From positions 6,262,001 to 6,326,000 of the forward strand of contig NZ_PJMX01000001.1 of the NCBI RefSeq assembly GCF_002846415.1: DNA of 64,000 bases, in the 5' to 3' direction. This document shows, piece by piece, positions 8,608-16,335 of this stretch (the first letter of the stretch is position 1; every line of letters begins with the position of its first letter). The translations under genes and the position numbers were made by a program. Below the pieces are notes generated by a model. It saw only the letters and a list, made by a program, of their open reading frames with translations, searched no databases and had not been told where the DNA came from. Source of the DNA: Streptomyces sp. TLI_146 (GTDB taxonomy: Bacteria > Actinomycetota > Actinomycetes > Streptomycetales > Streptomycetaceae).

Positions 8608-9474
8608 TCACAGCTTCCGCGCCAGGAAGTCGTCGATCAGCGAGGCGATCTGGGCCGCGTGGGTCTCCAGGGCGAAGTGACCGGTGGGCAGGAGGTGGAC
8701 CTCCGCCTCGGGCAGGTCGCGCAGGAAGGCGAGCGCCCCGGCCGGGACGAAGATCTCGTCGTGGGCGCCCCAGGCCGCGAGCAGCGGGACCTGGGAGGTG
8801 CGGAAGTACTCCTGGAAGGCGGGATAGAGCTCGAAGTTGGAGCCGTAGTCGGCCATCAGGTCGAGCTGGATGGCGTCCTGGCCCTCGCGGGCCATCAGAG
8901 CGGCGTCGTAGTGGTACGCGTCCGGGCTGACCAGGGACGGGTCCGGAAGGCCGTGCAGGTACTGCCATTTGATGCCCTCCAGGGAGCGGATCTCCCGCAC
9001 CGGCGCCTCCGTCTCCGGCGTGCGGTCGGCGATCAGGGCGAGCGGCGCCTCCCACGCCTCGCCCAGGCCCTCGGTGTACGCGTTGCCGTTCTGCGTGACG
9101 ATCGCCGTGACGCGCTCGGGGTGCGCGAGGGCGAGCCGCAGCCCGATGGGGGCGCCGTAGTCCTGGATGTAGAGCGCGAACCGGGTGAGGCCGAGCTGCT
9201 CGGTGAACTCCCGCGTCAGGGCGGCCAGGTTGGCGAAGGTGTACGCGTACTCCTCGGCGGGCGGCGCCGAGGAGTAGCCGAAGCCGAGGTGGTCCGGGGC
9301 GATCACGTGGTAGCGCGCGGCCAGCTTCGGGATCAGGTCGCGGAACATGTGGGAGCTGGTGGGGAAGCCGTGCAGGAGCAGCAGGGTGGGGGCGTCGGGG
9401 GAGCCCGCCTCTCGGTAGAAGATCTCCTGGCCCCCGACGACCGCCGTCCGGTAGTGGATCCGCTCCGCGCTCAT
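8608..9474 (-). CDS. Alpha/beta hydrolase, haloalkane dehalogenase/epoxide hydrolase type
   Basis: This 288-residue protein has the alpha/beta-hydrolase fold: the oxyanion HGFPTSSHMFRD, DHLGFGYSSAP, a nucleophile elbow YIQDYGAPIG with aspartate rather than serine, a catalytic acid in AAWGAHDEIFVP and the histidine in LLPTGHFALE. The aspartate nucleophile places it with haloalkane or haloacetate dehalogenases and epoxide hydrolases rather than esterases. The substrate cannot be read from sequence. It lies downstream of the nitroreductase on the same strand, separated by 111 bp that contain an inverted repeat. Confidence 0.85.
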   Translation of the reverse strand: MSAERIHYRTAVVGGQEIFYREAGSPDAPTLLLLHGFPTSSHMFRDLIPKLAARYHVIAPDHLGFGYSSAPPAEEYAYTFANLAALTREFTEQLGLTRFALYIQDYGAPIGLRLALAHPERVTAIVTQNGNAYTEGLGEAWEAPLALIADRTPETEAPVREIRSLEGIKWQYLHGLPDPSLVSPDAYHYDAALMAREGQDAIQLDLMADYGSNFELYPAFQEYFRTSQVPLLAAWGAHDEIFVPAGALAFLRDLPEAEVHLLPTGHFALETHAAQIASLIDDFLARKL

Positions 9475-9585
9475 ATCTAACCCCTAAAAGCTCGTTTACC
9501 GGTTGCCGTGGTGTGTGAGCAGCCAACCACGGATCGGTGTAACCGGTCAATAGGCTTAGAGGGGTTAGGGGGTCGGGGTTGGGGG

Positions 9586-10290
9586 CTAGAGCTCCACCAG
9601 TACCTGGTCCAGCGACTTCCGTACGAGGTCGGGGACTTCGCAGCCCTCGGCCGGATAGCCGACCGGGATCACCGCGAACGCCTTCTCGTTCACCGGGCGG
9701 CCCAGCACCTCGCGCAGGAACCGCATCGGGCTCGGCGTGTGCACCAGTGCGGCCAGACCGCTCTGGTGGAGGGCGCTCAGGAGCATCCCGACCGCGATCC
9801 CGACCGACTCGTCCACGTAGTAGTGCTTGTGCTTGGTGCCGTCCTCGGCCAGCCAGTACCGCTGCTGGAAGACCACGATCAGGGCCGGGGCGTCGGTGAG
9901 ATGGCTCTTGACGGCGTCCGTGCCCAGCGGGCGCAGCGCCGCCAGCCACTCCTCGCCGAGCCGGCCGTCGTAGGAGACGCGCTCCTCGTGCTCGGCCGCC
10001 TCCCGGATCCGCCGCCGTATCTCCGGATCGCGGACCAGGACGAAGGTCCAGGGCTGCTGGTGCGCGCCCGAGGGAGCGGTCGCCGCGCAGGCGACCGCGT
10101 CCCGGACGGCCTGCTCGGGGACCGGGTCGGGGGAGAACTGGCGTACCGTACGGCGCCGCCCCATCGTCTCGCGCAGCGCCGCCGCGCGCGCCAGGGACTC
10201 GGCGGCGGGCATCCGGGCGGGGCGGTAGGGGACCGGGTGGTAGGGCTCGCCGTGGGTCGGGGTCCACTGCTGTTCTGTCGTCGGTGACAT
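9586..10290 (-). CDS. Nitroreductase family oxidoreductase
   Basis: This 234-residue FMN-dependent oxidoreductase has the nitroreductase signature RRTVRQFSPDPVP near residue 45, then CAATAPSGAHQQPWTFVLV, which contacts FMN, and the C-terminal AFAVIPVGYPAEGCEVPDL. Relatives reduce nitro compounds or quinones, or dehalogenate iodotyrosine; which applies here is not visible. ATG 10290 is chosen because the family begins near here; an upstream start at 10383 would overlap the divergent acetyltransferase. The two start regions lie only 66 bp apart and share a promoter region. Confidence 0.85.
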   Translation of the reverse strand: MSPTTEQQWTPTHGEPYHPVPYRPARMPAAESLARAAALRETMGRRRTVRQFSPDPVPEQAVRDAVACAATAPSGAHQQPWTFVLVRDPEIRRRIREAAEHEERVSYDGRLGEEWLAALRPLGTDAVKSHLTDAPALIVVFQQRYWLAEDGTKHKHYYVDESVGIAVGMLLSALHQSGLAALVHTPSPMRFLREVLGRPVNEKAFAVIPVGYPAEGCEVPDLVRKSLDQVLVEL

Positions 10291-10344
10291 GAAAGCGAGT
10301 CTGGAGGAGCCGCGCCCGGCGCGGAAGGACGCGAAGCGGCCTGC

Positions 10345-10350
10345 CACAGT
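10345..10350 (+). promoter_or_regulatory. -10-like box of a probably leaderless acetyltransferase gene
   Basis: CACAGT ends six bases before ATG 10357 and no Shine-Dalgarno sequence is present. This is the spacing seen for leaderless actinobacterial transcripts. Confidence 0.4.
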
Positions 10351-10356
10351 GGGCGC

Positions 10357-10899
10357 ATGACTGAGTCTCAGCACACCGCGCACACCTCACAGCTCGGCCC
10401 GGACGGCCTGCCGAGAATCCGCGAACTGCTCGACACCGCCTTCGGCGGGGACTTCAGCGACGAGGACTGGGACCACGGGCTCGGCGGGGTCCACTCGTTC
10501 CTGGACGACGAGAAGGGGATCGCCGCGCACGGCAGCGTGATCATGCGCCGGGTGCTGCACGGCGGCCGGTCCCACCGCGTCGGCTACGTCGAGGCCGTCG
10601 CCGTGCGCGAGGACCGGCGCCGCCAGGGGCTCGGCGGGCGGGTGATGGCCGCCTTGGAGCACGTGATCGACGAGGCGTACGAGTTCGGCGCGCTCTCCGC
10701 GTCCGACGAGGGCGCCGAGCTCTACCGGGCGCGCGGCTGGCAGGTCTGGCCCGGCCGGATCGAGGTGCTGAGCCCGGACGGGGTGGTGCGCCTCGCCGAG
10801 GAGGAGGGCACCACCTACCTCCGCCCGGCCGCGGGCGGGCGGCTGCCCGACCCGGCGCAGCCGCTGATCTTCGACTGGCGCGACGGCGATGTGCTGTGA
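10357..10899 (+). CDS. AAC(2')-like aminoglycoside N-acetyltransferase (GNAT)
   Basis: This 180-residue GNAT protein resembles, from memory, the chromosomal AAC(2') enzymes of mycobacteria and Providencia, which acetylate the 2'-amino group of aminoglycosides. Matching blocks are AFGGDFSDEDWDHGLGGVH near the N-terminus, the acetyl-CoA loop GYVEAVAVREDRRRQGLGG, FGALSASDEGAELYRARGW, the acidic stretch EEEGTTYLRP and the terminal FDWRDGDVL (mycobacterial form CDWRAGDVW). The length also fits. Whether it acts on aminoglycosides or an endogenous amine is not known. It has no ribosome site and a -10-like box close to the ATG, and is divergent from the nitroreductase gene. Confidence 0.82.
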   Translation: MTESQHTAHTSQLGPDGLPRIRELLDTAFGGDFSDEDWDHGLGGVHSFLDDEKGIAAHGSVIMRRVLHGGRSHRVGYVEAVAVREDRRRQGLGGRVMAALEHVIDEAYEFGALSASDEGAELYRARGWQVWPGRIEVLSPDGVVRLAEEEGTTYLRPAAGGRLPDPAQPLIFDWRDGDVL

Positions 10900-10926
10900 G
10901 ACGTCGTCTGTAACGTCGTTACAGAT

Positions 10927-11775
10927 CTACAGGACGCCCGCGTCGCGCGCCGTCCACACCGACGGGTACAGCGGTCGGAAGCCCAGCTCGTCCCGGATCC
11001 GCAGGGTCGACACGATCGTGTAGAAGGGGTCCGGGTCGGTGCGCTGCGCCAGCTCCGGCGGCACCTCCACGCCGTTGAGCTGGTGCAGCTCGACCGCCGT
11101 CACCGGGCAGTCGTCCGCGATGTTGTACTTGCGGCCCGCCACCCCCGGCGCGTACAGCAGCCGCATCAGGGCCTGCGCCACGTCCGCGTGGTGCACCATC
11201 GGCAGCCGCTGGGCGGCGGCCCACTGCCCGGCCCAGTGCACCGAGTAGGCCAGGTGCGGGTCGCCCTCGCCGTAGACGAAGGCGAGCGCACCCACACGCA
11301 CGTCGAGGCCGTGCTCGCGGTGGAGGGCGAACAGGCCTTCCTCGGCGGCCACCTTGGACTCCGCGTAAGTCCCCCACAGCGGGCCGCCGGGCAGTGGCGC
11401 GTCGTCCTCGGTCAGCGGGCGCCCGCGCCCCAGGCCGTACGCCAGGTTCGACGACACCTGGACGAACCGGCTCACCCCGGCCTCCAGCGACGCCCGGCCG
11501 AGGGAAATCGCCGCGTCGCGGTTGACGGCGCGGTTCTCCTCGTCCGGCACGTTGCGGTACGCCACCGCGAGGTTCACCACCGCGTCCACCCCGGCCAGCG
11601 CCTTGGCCACGGACTCCTCGTGCCGTACGTCGCCGACCGCCACCTCATGGGCGCCGAGGGCGGCACCGCGCGCCTCGTCGCGCACCAGGACCCGCACCAC
11701 GTCGGCCCGCTGGACCAGCCTCGGCACGAACCGCCGGCCGACCTCGCCCGTCGCCCCCGTCACCAGAATCCGCAT
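10927..11775 (-). CDS. NAD(P)-dependent epimerase/dehydratase (extended SDR)
   Basis: This 282-residue short-chain dehydrogenase of the extended class starts MRILVTGATGEVGRRFV, the nucleotide-binding glycine motif. It continues with DAVVNLAV, FVQVSSNLAYG and the active-site pair in YAESKVAAEE (YxxxK). The substrate is unknown. ATG 11775 is preceded on its strand by GAGGAG. It is divergent from an MmyB-like XRE regulator across a 123-bp gap that carries a large perfect palindrome. Pairing of SDR genes with this regulator type is known in actinobacteria, so the regulator probably controls this gene. Confidence 0.88.
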   Translation of the reverse strand: MRILVTGATGEVGRRFVPRLVQRADVVRVLVRDEARGAALGAHEVAVGDVRHEESVAKALAGVDAVVNLAVAYRNVPDEENRAVNRDAAISLGRASLEAGVSRFVQVSSNLAYGLGRGRPLTEDDAPLPGGPLWGTYAESKVAAEEGLFALHREHGLDVRVGALAFVYGEGDPHLAYSVHWAGQWAAAQRLPMVHHADVAQALMRLLYAPGVAGRKYNIADDCPVTAVELHQLNGVEVPPELAQRTDPDPFYTIVSTLRIRDELGFRPLYPSVWTARDAGVL

Positions 11776-11837
11776 CGCACGCTCCTCTCGGTTGCCTGGC
11801 CCCAGCGTGGCGCGAGGTGGCCGACGGCGGGAGGGGC

Positions 11838-11874
11838 GTCCGTATCCAGGGAGCGGGACTCCCTGGATACGGAC
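11838..11874. promoter_or_regulatory. 16-bp-arm perfect palindrome, probable operator
   Basis: GTCCGTATCCAGGGAG (11838-11853) and its exact complement (11859-11874) flank a 5-bp centre in the gap between the divergent epimerase and XRE genes. The symmetry and central position make it a likely binding site for the dimeric XRE regulator, acting on both promoters. Confidence 0.75.
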
Positions 11875-11898
11875 CGTGGCCACCGGCATGCTGAGGGT

Positions 11899-12732
11899 GT
11901 GGACAGAGAAGAACTCGCGGACTTCCTGCGGCACTGCCGGGCCCGTCTCGAACCGTCGGACGTCGGCCTCGCGGCCGGGCCCCGGCGGCGGACGGCCGGG
12001 CTGCGCAGGGAAGAGGTCGCCCAGCTCACCGGGATGTCGGCGGACTACTACACCCGTCTTGAGCAGGCCCGCGGCTCGCGCCCGTCCCGGCAGATGCTGA
12101 CCGCGCTGGCGCGGGCTCTCAGGCTCAGCCGGGACGGGCGCGATCACCTCTTCCACCTCGCCGGGGAGGAGCCCCCGCGCGAGCGGCACGGCTCGGTCCA
12201 TGTGCGCCCCGGCCTGATGCTCATCCTCGACCGGCTGCACGACGCGCCCGCGCAGGTGATGAGCGACTGGGGCGAGGTGCTCGCCCAGAACGCGATGGCG
12301 GCCGCCCTGGTCGGCGAGTCCGAGCCCGGCCGGAACATCATCCGCGGCTACTTCACCGATCCCGCGTTGCGTGCCCTGTTCCCGCCCGAGGACCAGGCCG
12401 AGCACGCCCGCAGCCACGTCGCCCAGCTGCGGGCGGTGCTCGCGGCCCGCCCGGACGACCCGGAGCCGGCGGCGCTGGTGGCCGAACTGCGCGCGGTCAG
12501 CGAGGAGTTCTCGGCGCTCTGGGACCAGCACGAGGTGGAGACGCGGCACGCCAAGGCGAAGCGGTTCCTCCACCCCGTGGTCGGCCTCCTGGAGCTGGAC
12601 TGCGAGATCCTGCTGAGCTCAGGCGAGGGCCAGTTCCTGGTGGTCCACTCGGCCCGCCCGGGCACGGAGGCCCACCAGCGGCTCGAACTGCTGCGGGTGG
12701 TGGGGCTCCAGGACCTGACGGTCAGCCGCTGA
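11899..12732 (+). CDS. XRE-family regulator, MmyB-like
   Basis: This 277-residue protein has an N-terminal helix-turn-helix (AGLRREEVAQLTGMSADYYT with the recognition helix in YYTRLEQARGSRPS, about residues 33-70). The C-terminal part is the MmyB-like ligand-binding domain, recognisable by HVRPGLMLILDRL, GEVLAQNAMAAALVG, NIIRGYFTDPALRALFP and HPVVGLLELDCEILL. These regulators typically stand next to and divergent from SDR genes, as here. The GTG at 11899 is the first usable start after the palindromic operator, with a weak GAGGG site close by. The stop codon lies in the first unit of a 35-bp tandem repeat. Confidence 0.88.
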   Translation: MDREELADFLRHCRARLEPSDVGLAAGPRRRTAGLRREEVAQLTGMSADYYTRLEQARGSRPSRQMLTALARALRLSRDGRDHLFHLAGEEPPRERHGSVHVRPGLMLILDRLHDAPAQVMSDWGEVLAQNAMAAALVGESEPGRNIIRGYFTDPALRALFPPEDQAEHARSHVAQLRAVLAARPDDPEPAALVAELRAVSEEFSALWDQHEVETRHAKAKRFLHPVVGLLELDCEILLSSGEGQFLVVHSARPGTEAHQRLELLRVVGLQDLTVSR

Positions 12733-12870
12733 CGGATAGGGGCTGTCAGGTGTCAGATGTCAGTTGCTGACGGTCGGCTGTCAGGTATCAGATGTCAGCC
12801 GCTGACGGTCGGCTGTCAGGTATCAGATGTCAGCCGCTGACGGTCGGCTATCAGGTATCAGATATCAGCC
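12728..12870. repeat. 35-bp tandem repeat array, four units
   Basis: Units begin with GCTGACGG at 12728, 12766, 12801 and 12836, and a partial fifth start lies at 12871. Units two to four are exactly 35 bp apart and nearly identical; the first is degenerate and 38 bp long. The unit ends in GTCAGCCGCTGA, the same bases that encode the last residues and stop of the XRE gene, so the array looks like repeated duplication of that gene's 3' end. It fills the gap between two convergent genes. Confidence 0.85.
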
Positions 12871-12904
12871 GCTGACCGACGCCGCGCCCGTCTCGATGTG
12901 GGGC

Positions 12905-13654
12905 TCAGGCGTCCTCGACGCCCCGCGCGACTTCCCGCTTGACGCGCTGCCAGGCCAGGGCCATGGCCACCGGGGCGGCGACCGCCGCGCCGATCAGCGC
13001 CGGGTAGGCCACCGGGTCGCCGCCGTAGTGAATCGCGGCGGCGGTCGCCGTGCCCGAGACGACGGCCGCGGCCAGCATCTGCTTGAGCTTTCCCCGGTAC
13101 ATGTCGCTGAGGAAGAGCTGCTTGGCGGGCGGCGCCACCAGCTCGTCGAGCCCGGCCGCGGGCCCGGCGCTCGCCGCCTTGGGACGCTTGAAGTACATGA
13201 AGAACATCCAGTGCCCGCACGGCTCCCAGCCGTCCGGGGCGAGCCCGGCCGTCACCGACTCGCGCTCGGCCGCGTTGTTGGCGCTCTCGCGCCGGTACTC
13301 CCACCGCATCGCCGCCGCCGGGTCGCGGCGGCAGACGAACCGGCCGAGCCGGTCCAGGCCCTCGACCTCCCAGCCCTGGTCCCCGTAGTGGTTGAGGTGC
13401 TTGCGGTCGGTGTAGATGTCGGCGGTCCACTTCCAGGTCTCCGCCTCGGCGCCCGGCTCCTGGGCCGCCCGGCCCCCGGTGAGCCGGGCCGCGAAGTCCT
13501 CCGGCGCGCCGAACTCCTCGTACGGATCGGTGGATCCGGACTCCGCCAGATAGCCGGTGAGCTCGGCGACGTTCGCCGCCACCTCGCCCGGCGGCATCCC
13601 CGAGGCGCGCAGCTTCTCGGCGAGGGCCCGGAAGTAGTCCTTCTGCTCGCTCAT
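12905..13654 (-). CDS. Hypothetical membrane-associated protein of a PadR pair (HAAS-like N-terminus)
   Basis: This 249-residue protein has a helical N-terminal 60 residues (KDYFRALAEKLRASGMPPGE, then VAELTGYLAESG) resembling the HAAS/DUF1700 segment that often accompanies PadR regulators. A middle part with WKWTADIYTDRKHLNHYGDQ and HWMFFMYFKRPK resembles DUF2812. Near the C-terminus are two hydrophobic stretches (MLAAAVVSGTATAAAIH and AYPALIGAAVAAPVAMALAW). Its ATG overlaps the stop of the PadR gene by four bases (ATGA), so the two are translationally coupled. A role as sensor or effector partner of PadR is inferred; the exact function is unknown. Confidence 0.65.
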   Translation of the reverse strand: MSEQKDYFRALAEKLRASGMPPGEVAANVAELTGYLAESGSTDPYEEFGAPEDFAARLTGGRAAQEPGAEAETWKWTADIYTDRKHLNHYGDQGWEVEGLDRLGRFVCRRDPAAAMRWEYRRESANNAAERESVTAGLAPDGWEPCGHWMFFMYFKRPKAASAGPAAGLDELVAPPAKQLFLSDMYRGKLKQMLAAAVVSGTATAAAIHYGGDPVAYPALIGAAVAAPVAMALAWQRVKREVARGVEDA

Positions 13655-14001
13655 GACGGTCGTCCCCCTGGTGTCGCGCTGGTCAGCATGGTCTGTACGG
13701 CGGTGTGGAACTCCAGCCAGGACGCGCCCTGTTCGGCGAGCGCCCGGTGGCCCTCCTCGGTCAGCCGGTAGTACCGGCGGCCCGGCCCGCGCTCGGCGGC
13801 GCGGAACTCCCCGACGGCGAGCCCGGCCTCTTCGAGCCGGTTCAGGACGGGGTAGAGCGTCCCGCCTTTGATCTCCCCGAGCCCGGCCGCGGCCAGGGTC
13901 TTGGAGATCTCGTAGCCGTAGCTCTCGCCCCCGGTGAGACAGGTGAGGACGAGGAGGTCGAGGACGCCCTTGAGCCAACTGGATCTGCGGTCTGCGGCCA
14001 T
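13651..14001 (-). CDS. PadR-family transcriptional regulator
   Basis: This 116-residue winged-helix protein has LKGVLDLLVLTCLTGGESYG near the N-terminus, then GGTLYPVLNRLEEAGLAVGE and GRRYYRLTEEGHRAL, the standard PadR motifs. It is the first gene of a two-gene unit with the HAAS-like protein. No clear ribosome site precedes ATG 14001. Upstream are two 17-bp direct repeats (14037-14070) and the palindrome CTAGCTAG, which may bind it. Confidence 0.88.
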   Translation of the reverse strand: MAADRRSSWLKGVLDLLVLTCLTGGESYGYEISKTLAAAGLGEIKGGTLYPVLNRLEEAGLAVGEFRAAERGPGRRYYRLTEEGHRALAEQGASWLEFHTAVQTMLTSATPGGRPS

Positions 14002-14016
14002 GCGTGTATTCCAGCA

Positions 14017-14076
14017 CTAGCTAGGTAGGAATGCAAACTAGATGCCGCACCTCACTAGATGCCGTACCTCACTAGG
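14017..14076 (-). promoter_or_regulatory. Direct repeats and palindrome upstream of padR
   Basis: A 17-bp unit ACTAGATGCCGCACCTC (14037-14053) is repeated at 14054-14070 with one change, and a third ACTAG follows at 14071. The palindrome CTAGCTAG lies at 14017-14024. The ACTAG spacing suggests cooperative binding sites, probably of PadR. Confidence 0.5.
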
Positions 14077-14106
14077 TTGTGGTGTCGATCTGGGGGATGG
14101 GTGCGG

Positions 14107-15108
14107 CTACTCGCCCACCCGGATCAGCATCTTCCCCGTGTTGCCTCCGCGCAGCATGCCGATGAATCCCTCCACGGTCCGCTCGATCCCGTCGCTCACC
14201 GTCTCGTCCGACACCACCCGCCCCGACCGCAGATGCGGCACCAGGAACTCCTCCAACTCCCCCTGTACGTCACGGTGGTCGCGCACCAGGACGCCCTCCA
14301 GGCGCAGGCTCTTCGCCACCACCGAGTAGAGGTTGCGCGGGGCGGCGGGCGGTGCGGCGAGGTTGTTGTACTGGGCCACCGCGCCCACCCAGGCGATCCG
14401 CCCGTGGTCGCGCAGCGCCGAGATCGCGCCCTCCAGATGGTCGCCGCCCACGTTGTCGACGTACGCGTCGATGCCGTCCGGGGCCGCCTTCGCCAGCTGC
14501 TCGCCCACCGGGCCGTCGTGGTAGTCGAAGGCGGCGTCGTAGCCGACCGCCTCCGTCAGGAAGGCCGCCTTGGCGGCCGAGCCCGCGCTGCCCACGATCC
14601 GGCCCGCGCCCAGCAGCCGCGCGATCCGGCCCGCCGCCGTGCCGACGCCGCCCGCGGCCGCCGAGACGAACAGGTCCTGGCCGGGCCGCAGTTCGAGAGT
14701 GCGGGTGAGCGCCACGTACGCGGTGAGGCCGGTGCCGCCGAGGATGCCCAGATGCGCCGAGAGCGGCACTCCCTCGTACGACGTGATCGTGCGCGTCCCG
14801 TCCACGCCCAGGGTGACCAGAGCGTGGGTGCGCCAGCCCTGCCGGTGGAAGACGAGGTCGCCCTCGCGCAGGCCCGGGTCGAGCGAGGCGACGACCCGGC
14901 CGAGCGCACGGCCCTCCAGCGGCTCGTTCAGCGGGGCGGAGTCCATCACCTCGCGGTGGTACGGGTCCACCGAGAGGTAGAGGTTCCGGACGAGGGCGGT
15001 GCCGGGCGCGGGCTCGGGGACCGGGCCGCGCACGAGAGCGAAGTCGTCGGGGGAGGGCAGGCCCTTGGGGCGGGCGGTCTGGTGCACGGTGAGCGAGGTC
15101 GTCGTCAT
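14107..15108 (-). CDS. NADP-dependent oxidoreductase, MDR superfamily (double-bond/prostaglandin reductase type)
   Basis: This 333-residue zinc-free medium-chain reductase has RNLYLSVDPYHREVMDS near the N-terminus, LGGTGLTAYVAL, the nucleotide-binding loop VSAAAGGVGTAAGRIARLLG, YVDNVGGDHLEGAI and VEGFIGMLRGGNTGKMLIRV. This is the pattern of leukotriene B4 dehydrogenase or curcumin reductase-like enzymes that reduce alkenal or alkenone double bonds with NADPH. ATG 15108 is the natural start. A LysR regulator is transcribed divergently and likely controls it. Confidence 0.88.
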   Translation of the reverse strand: MTTTSLTVHQTARPKGLPSPDDFALVRGPVPEPAPGTALVRNLYLSVDPYHREVMDSAPLNEPLEGRALGRVVASLDPGLREGDLVFHRQGWRTHALVTLGVDGTRTITSYEGVPLSAHLGILGGTGLTAYVALTRTLELRPGQDLFVSAAAGGVGTAAGRIARLLGAGRIVGSAGSAAKAAFLTEAVGYDAAFDYHDGPVGEQLAKAAPDGIDAYVDNVGGDHLEGAISALRDHGRIAWVGAVAQYNNLAAPPAAPRNLYSVVAKSLRLEGVLVRDHRDVQGELEEFLVPHLRSGRVVSDETVSDGIERTVEGFIGMLRGGNTGKMLIRVGE

Positions 15109-15154
15109 GGGGCAGACGCTAGGAAGGAATGCGCGGGCCGGGCAGGGGGTTGCG

Positions 15155-15179
15155 TCGATGGAACCGCCCGATCCATCGA
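15155..15179. promoter_or_regulatory. LysR-type candidate operator
   Basis: TCGATGGA-N9-TCCATCGA is a perfect 8-bp inverted repeat in the 101-bp gap between the divergent oxidoreductase and LysR genes. Its dyad form and position fit a LysR binding site. Confidence 0.6.
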
Positions 15180-15209
15180 TTCTCCTCATACGTCCAGGTG
15201 GGAGCCCTG

Positions 15210-16094
15210 ATGCCGAACGACCTCGCCCCGCGTGAACTGCGCGTGCTCGCCGCCGTCGAGCAGGAGCGCAGCTTCTCCGGGGCCGCCGTGGCGCTCGGTA
15301 TGACCCAGTCGGCGGTGTCGCACTCGGTGCGGTCCAGTGAGGCCAAGATAGGCGCGGTGCTCTTCGAGCGGGGCCGCGGCGGGGCGACCCCGACGCCCGC
15401 GGGGGCCAGGGCCGCCGCGTACGCCCGCCGGGTGCTGCGGATGCTCGACATGCTGGCGGCCGAGGCGCGCGGCGCAGCGCCCGACCCGGCGGGGGACACC
15501 GTGGCGGGGCCGCTGCGGATCGCCGCCTTCCGCAGCGCGGCGCTGCATCTGCTGCCGCCCGCCCTGGAACGGCTCACCGCCCGGCACCCCGGGATCACCC
15601 CGCAGGTCCGGGTGGTGCGGGAGCTGGGGGCCGGGACGGCGGGGGAGGTGGCGGCGGGCCGTGCGGACCTCGGCATCGCGACGATCGGGACCGGCTCGCC
15701 GGTGCCGCCCGGGCTGGTCGGTGACGTCCTCCTGGAGGAGGGGTACGCGCTGGTCCACCCCTCGGGGCATCCGGCGCCGCGCTCGCTGCCGCTGGTCGAC
15801 TGGATGGAGAACTGCTCCTCGTACACCCGCGAGTGGTGGGCCGAGCAGGACTGGATTCCGGCGGCGACGGTTCAGGCGGAGGACGATGGAGCGGTGCTCT
15901 CGATGGTGAGCAGTGGTTTCGGTATGGCGATCATGCCGGAGCTGTCGCTGACCGGAGCACCGCACACAGTCGAGATCGCCGATCTCGGAGTGGAGCGGCC
16001 GACGCGGTCCGTGGGCTATGTGACCACGCCGGAGCTCGCCGGGACGGTCGCGGTCCGCGCGCTCATCCGGGAGCTGCGGGCGCTGCGGCGGTGA
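15210..16094 (+). CDS. LysR-family transcriptional regulator
   Basis: This 294-residue regulator has an N-terminal winged helix (LRVLAAVEQERSFSGAAVAL, then TQSAVSHSVRSSEAKIGAVLFER, residues about 7-65) and a C-terminal effector domain beginning at GPLRIAAFRSAALHLLPPAL. The effector is unknown. ATG 15210 follows GGGAG at 15200-15204. Divergent orientation to the MDR reductase and the shared palindrome suggest that the reductase is its target. Confidence 0.9.
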   Translation: MPNDLAPRELRVLAAVEQERSFSGAAVALGMTQSAVSHSVRSSEAKIGAVLFERGRGGATPTPAGARAAAYARRVLRMLDMLAAEARGAAPDPAGDTVAGPLRIAAFRSAALHLLPPALERLTARHPGITPQVRVVRELGAGTAGEVAAGRADLGIATIGTGSPVPPGLVGDVLLEEGYALVHPSGHPAPRSLPLVDWMENCSSYTREWWAEQDWIPAATVQAEDDGAVLSMVSSGFGMAIMPELSLTGAPHTVEIADLGVERPTRSVGYVTTPELAGTVAVRALIRELRALRR

Positions 16095-16335
16095 GGCGGC
16101 GACGAGGCGCCGGTGACGCCGGGACGAGGCCGCCGTCTCAGATAGTAGGAAGTCCGAGTAATTGTGGAGACAGAAGCGGAGTCCTCCCTTAGCTTTGTAG
16201 GAGCCGAACGTCTCGCTAGATCCAGCGAATGGCGGTCGCGAGCGCGGTGCCCCTTGGCAGGCAACCCCTGCGGCAGCGCTCCCCGCCCCTTCCGGCGCCT
16301 CGATATCCCCCGTGATCTCAAGGAGTCGATCCCTC

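Noticed and set aside
12766..12870. Direct repeats considered as a CRISPR array
   Set aside because: Units are contiguous with no unique spacers and there are no cas genes, so it is a simple tandem repeat.
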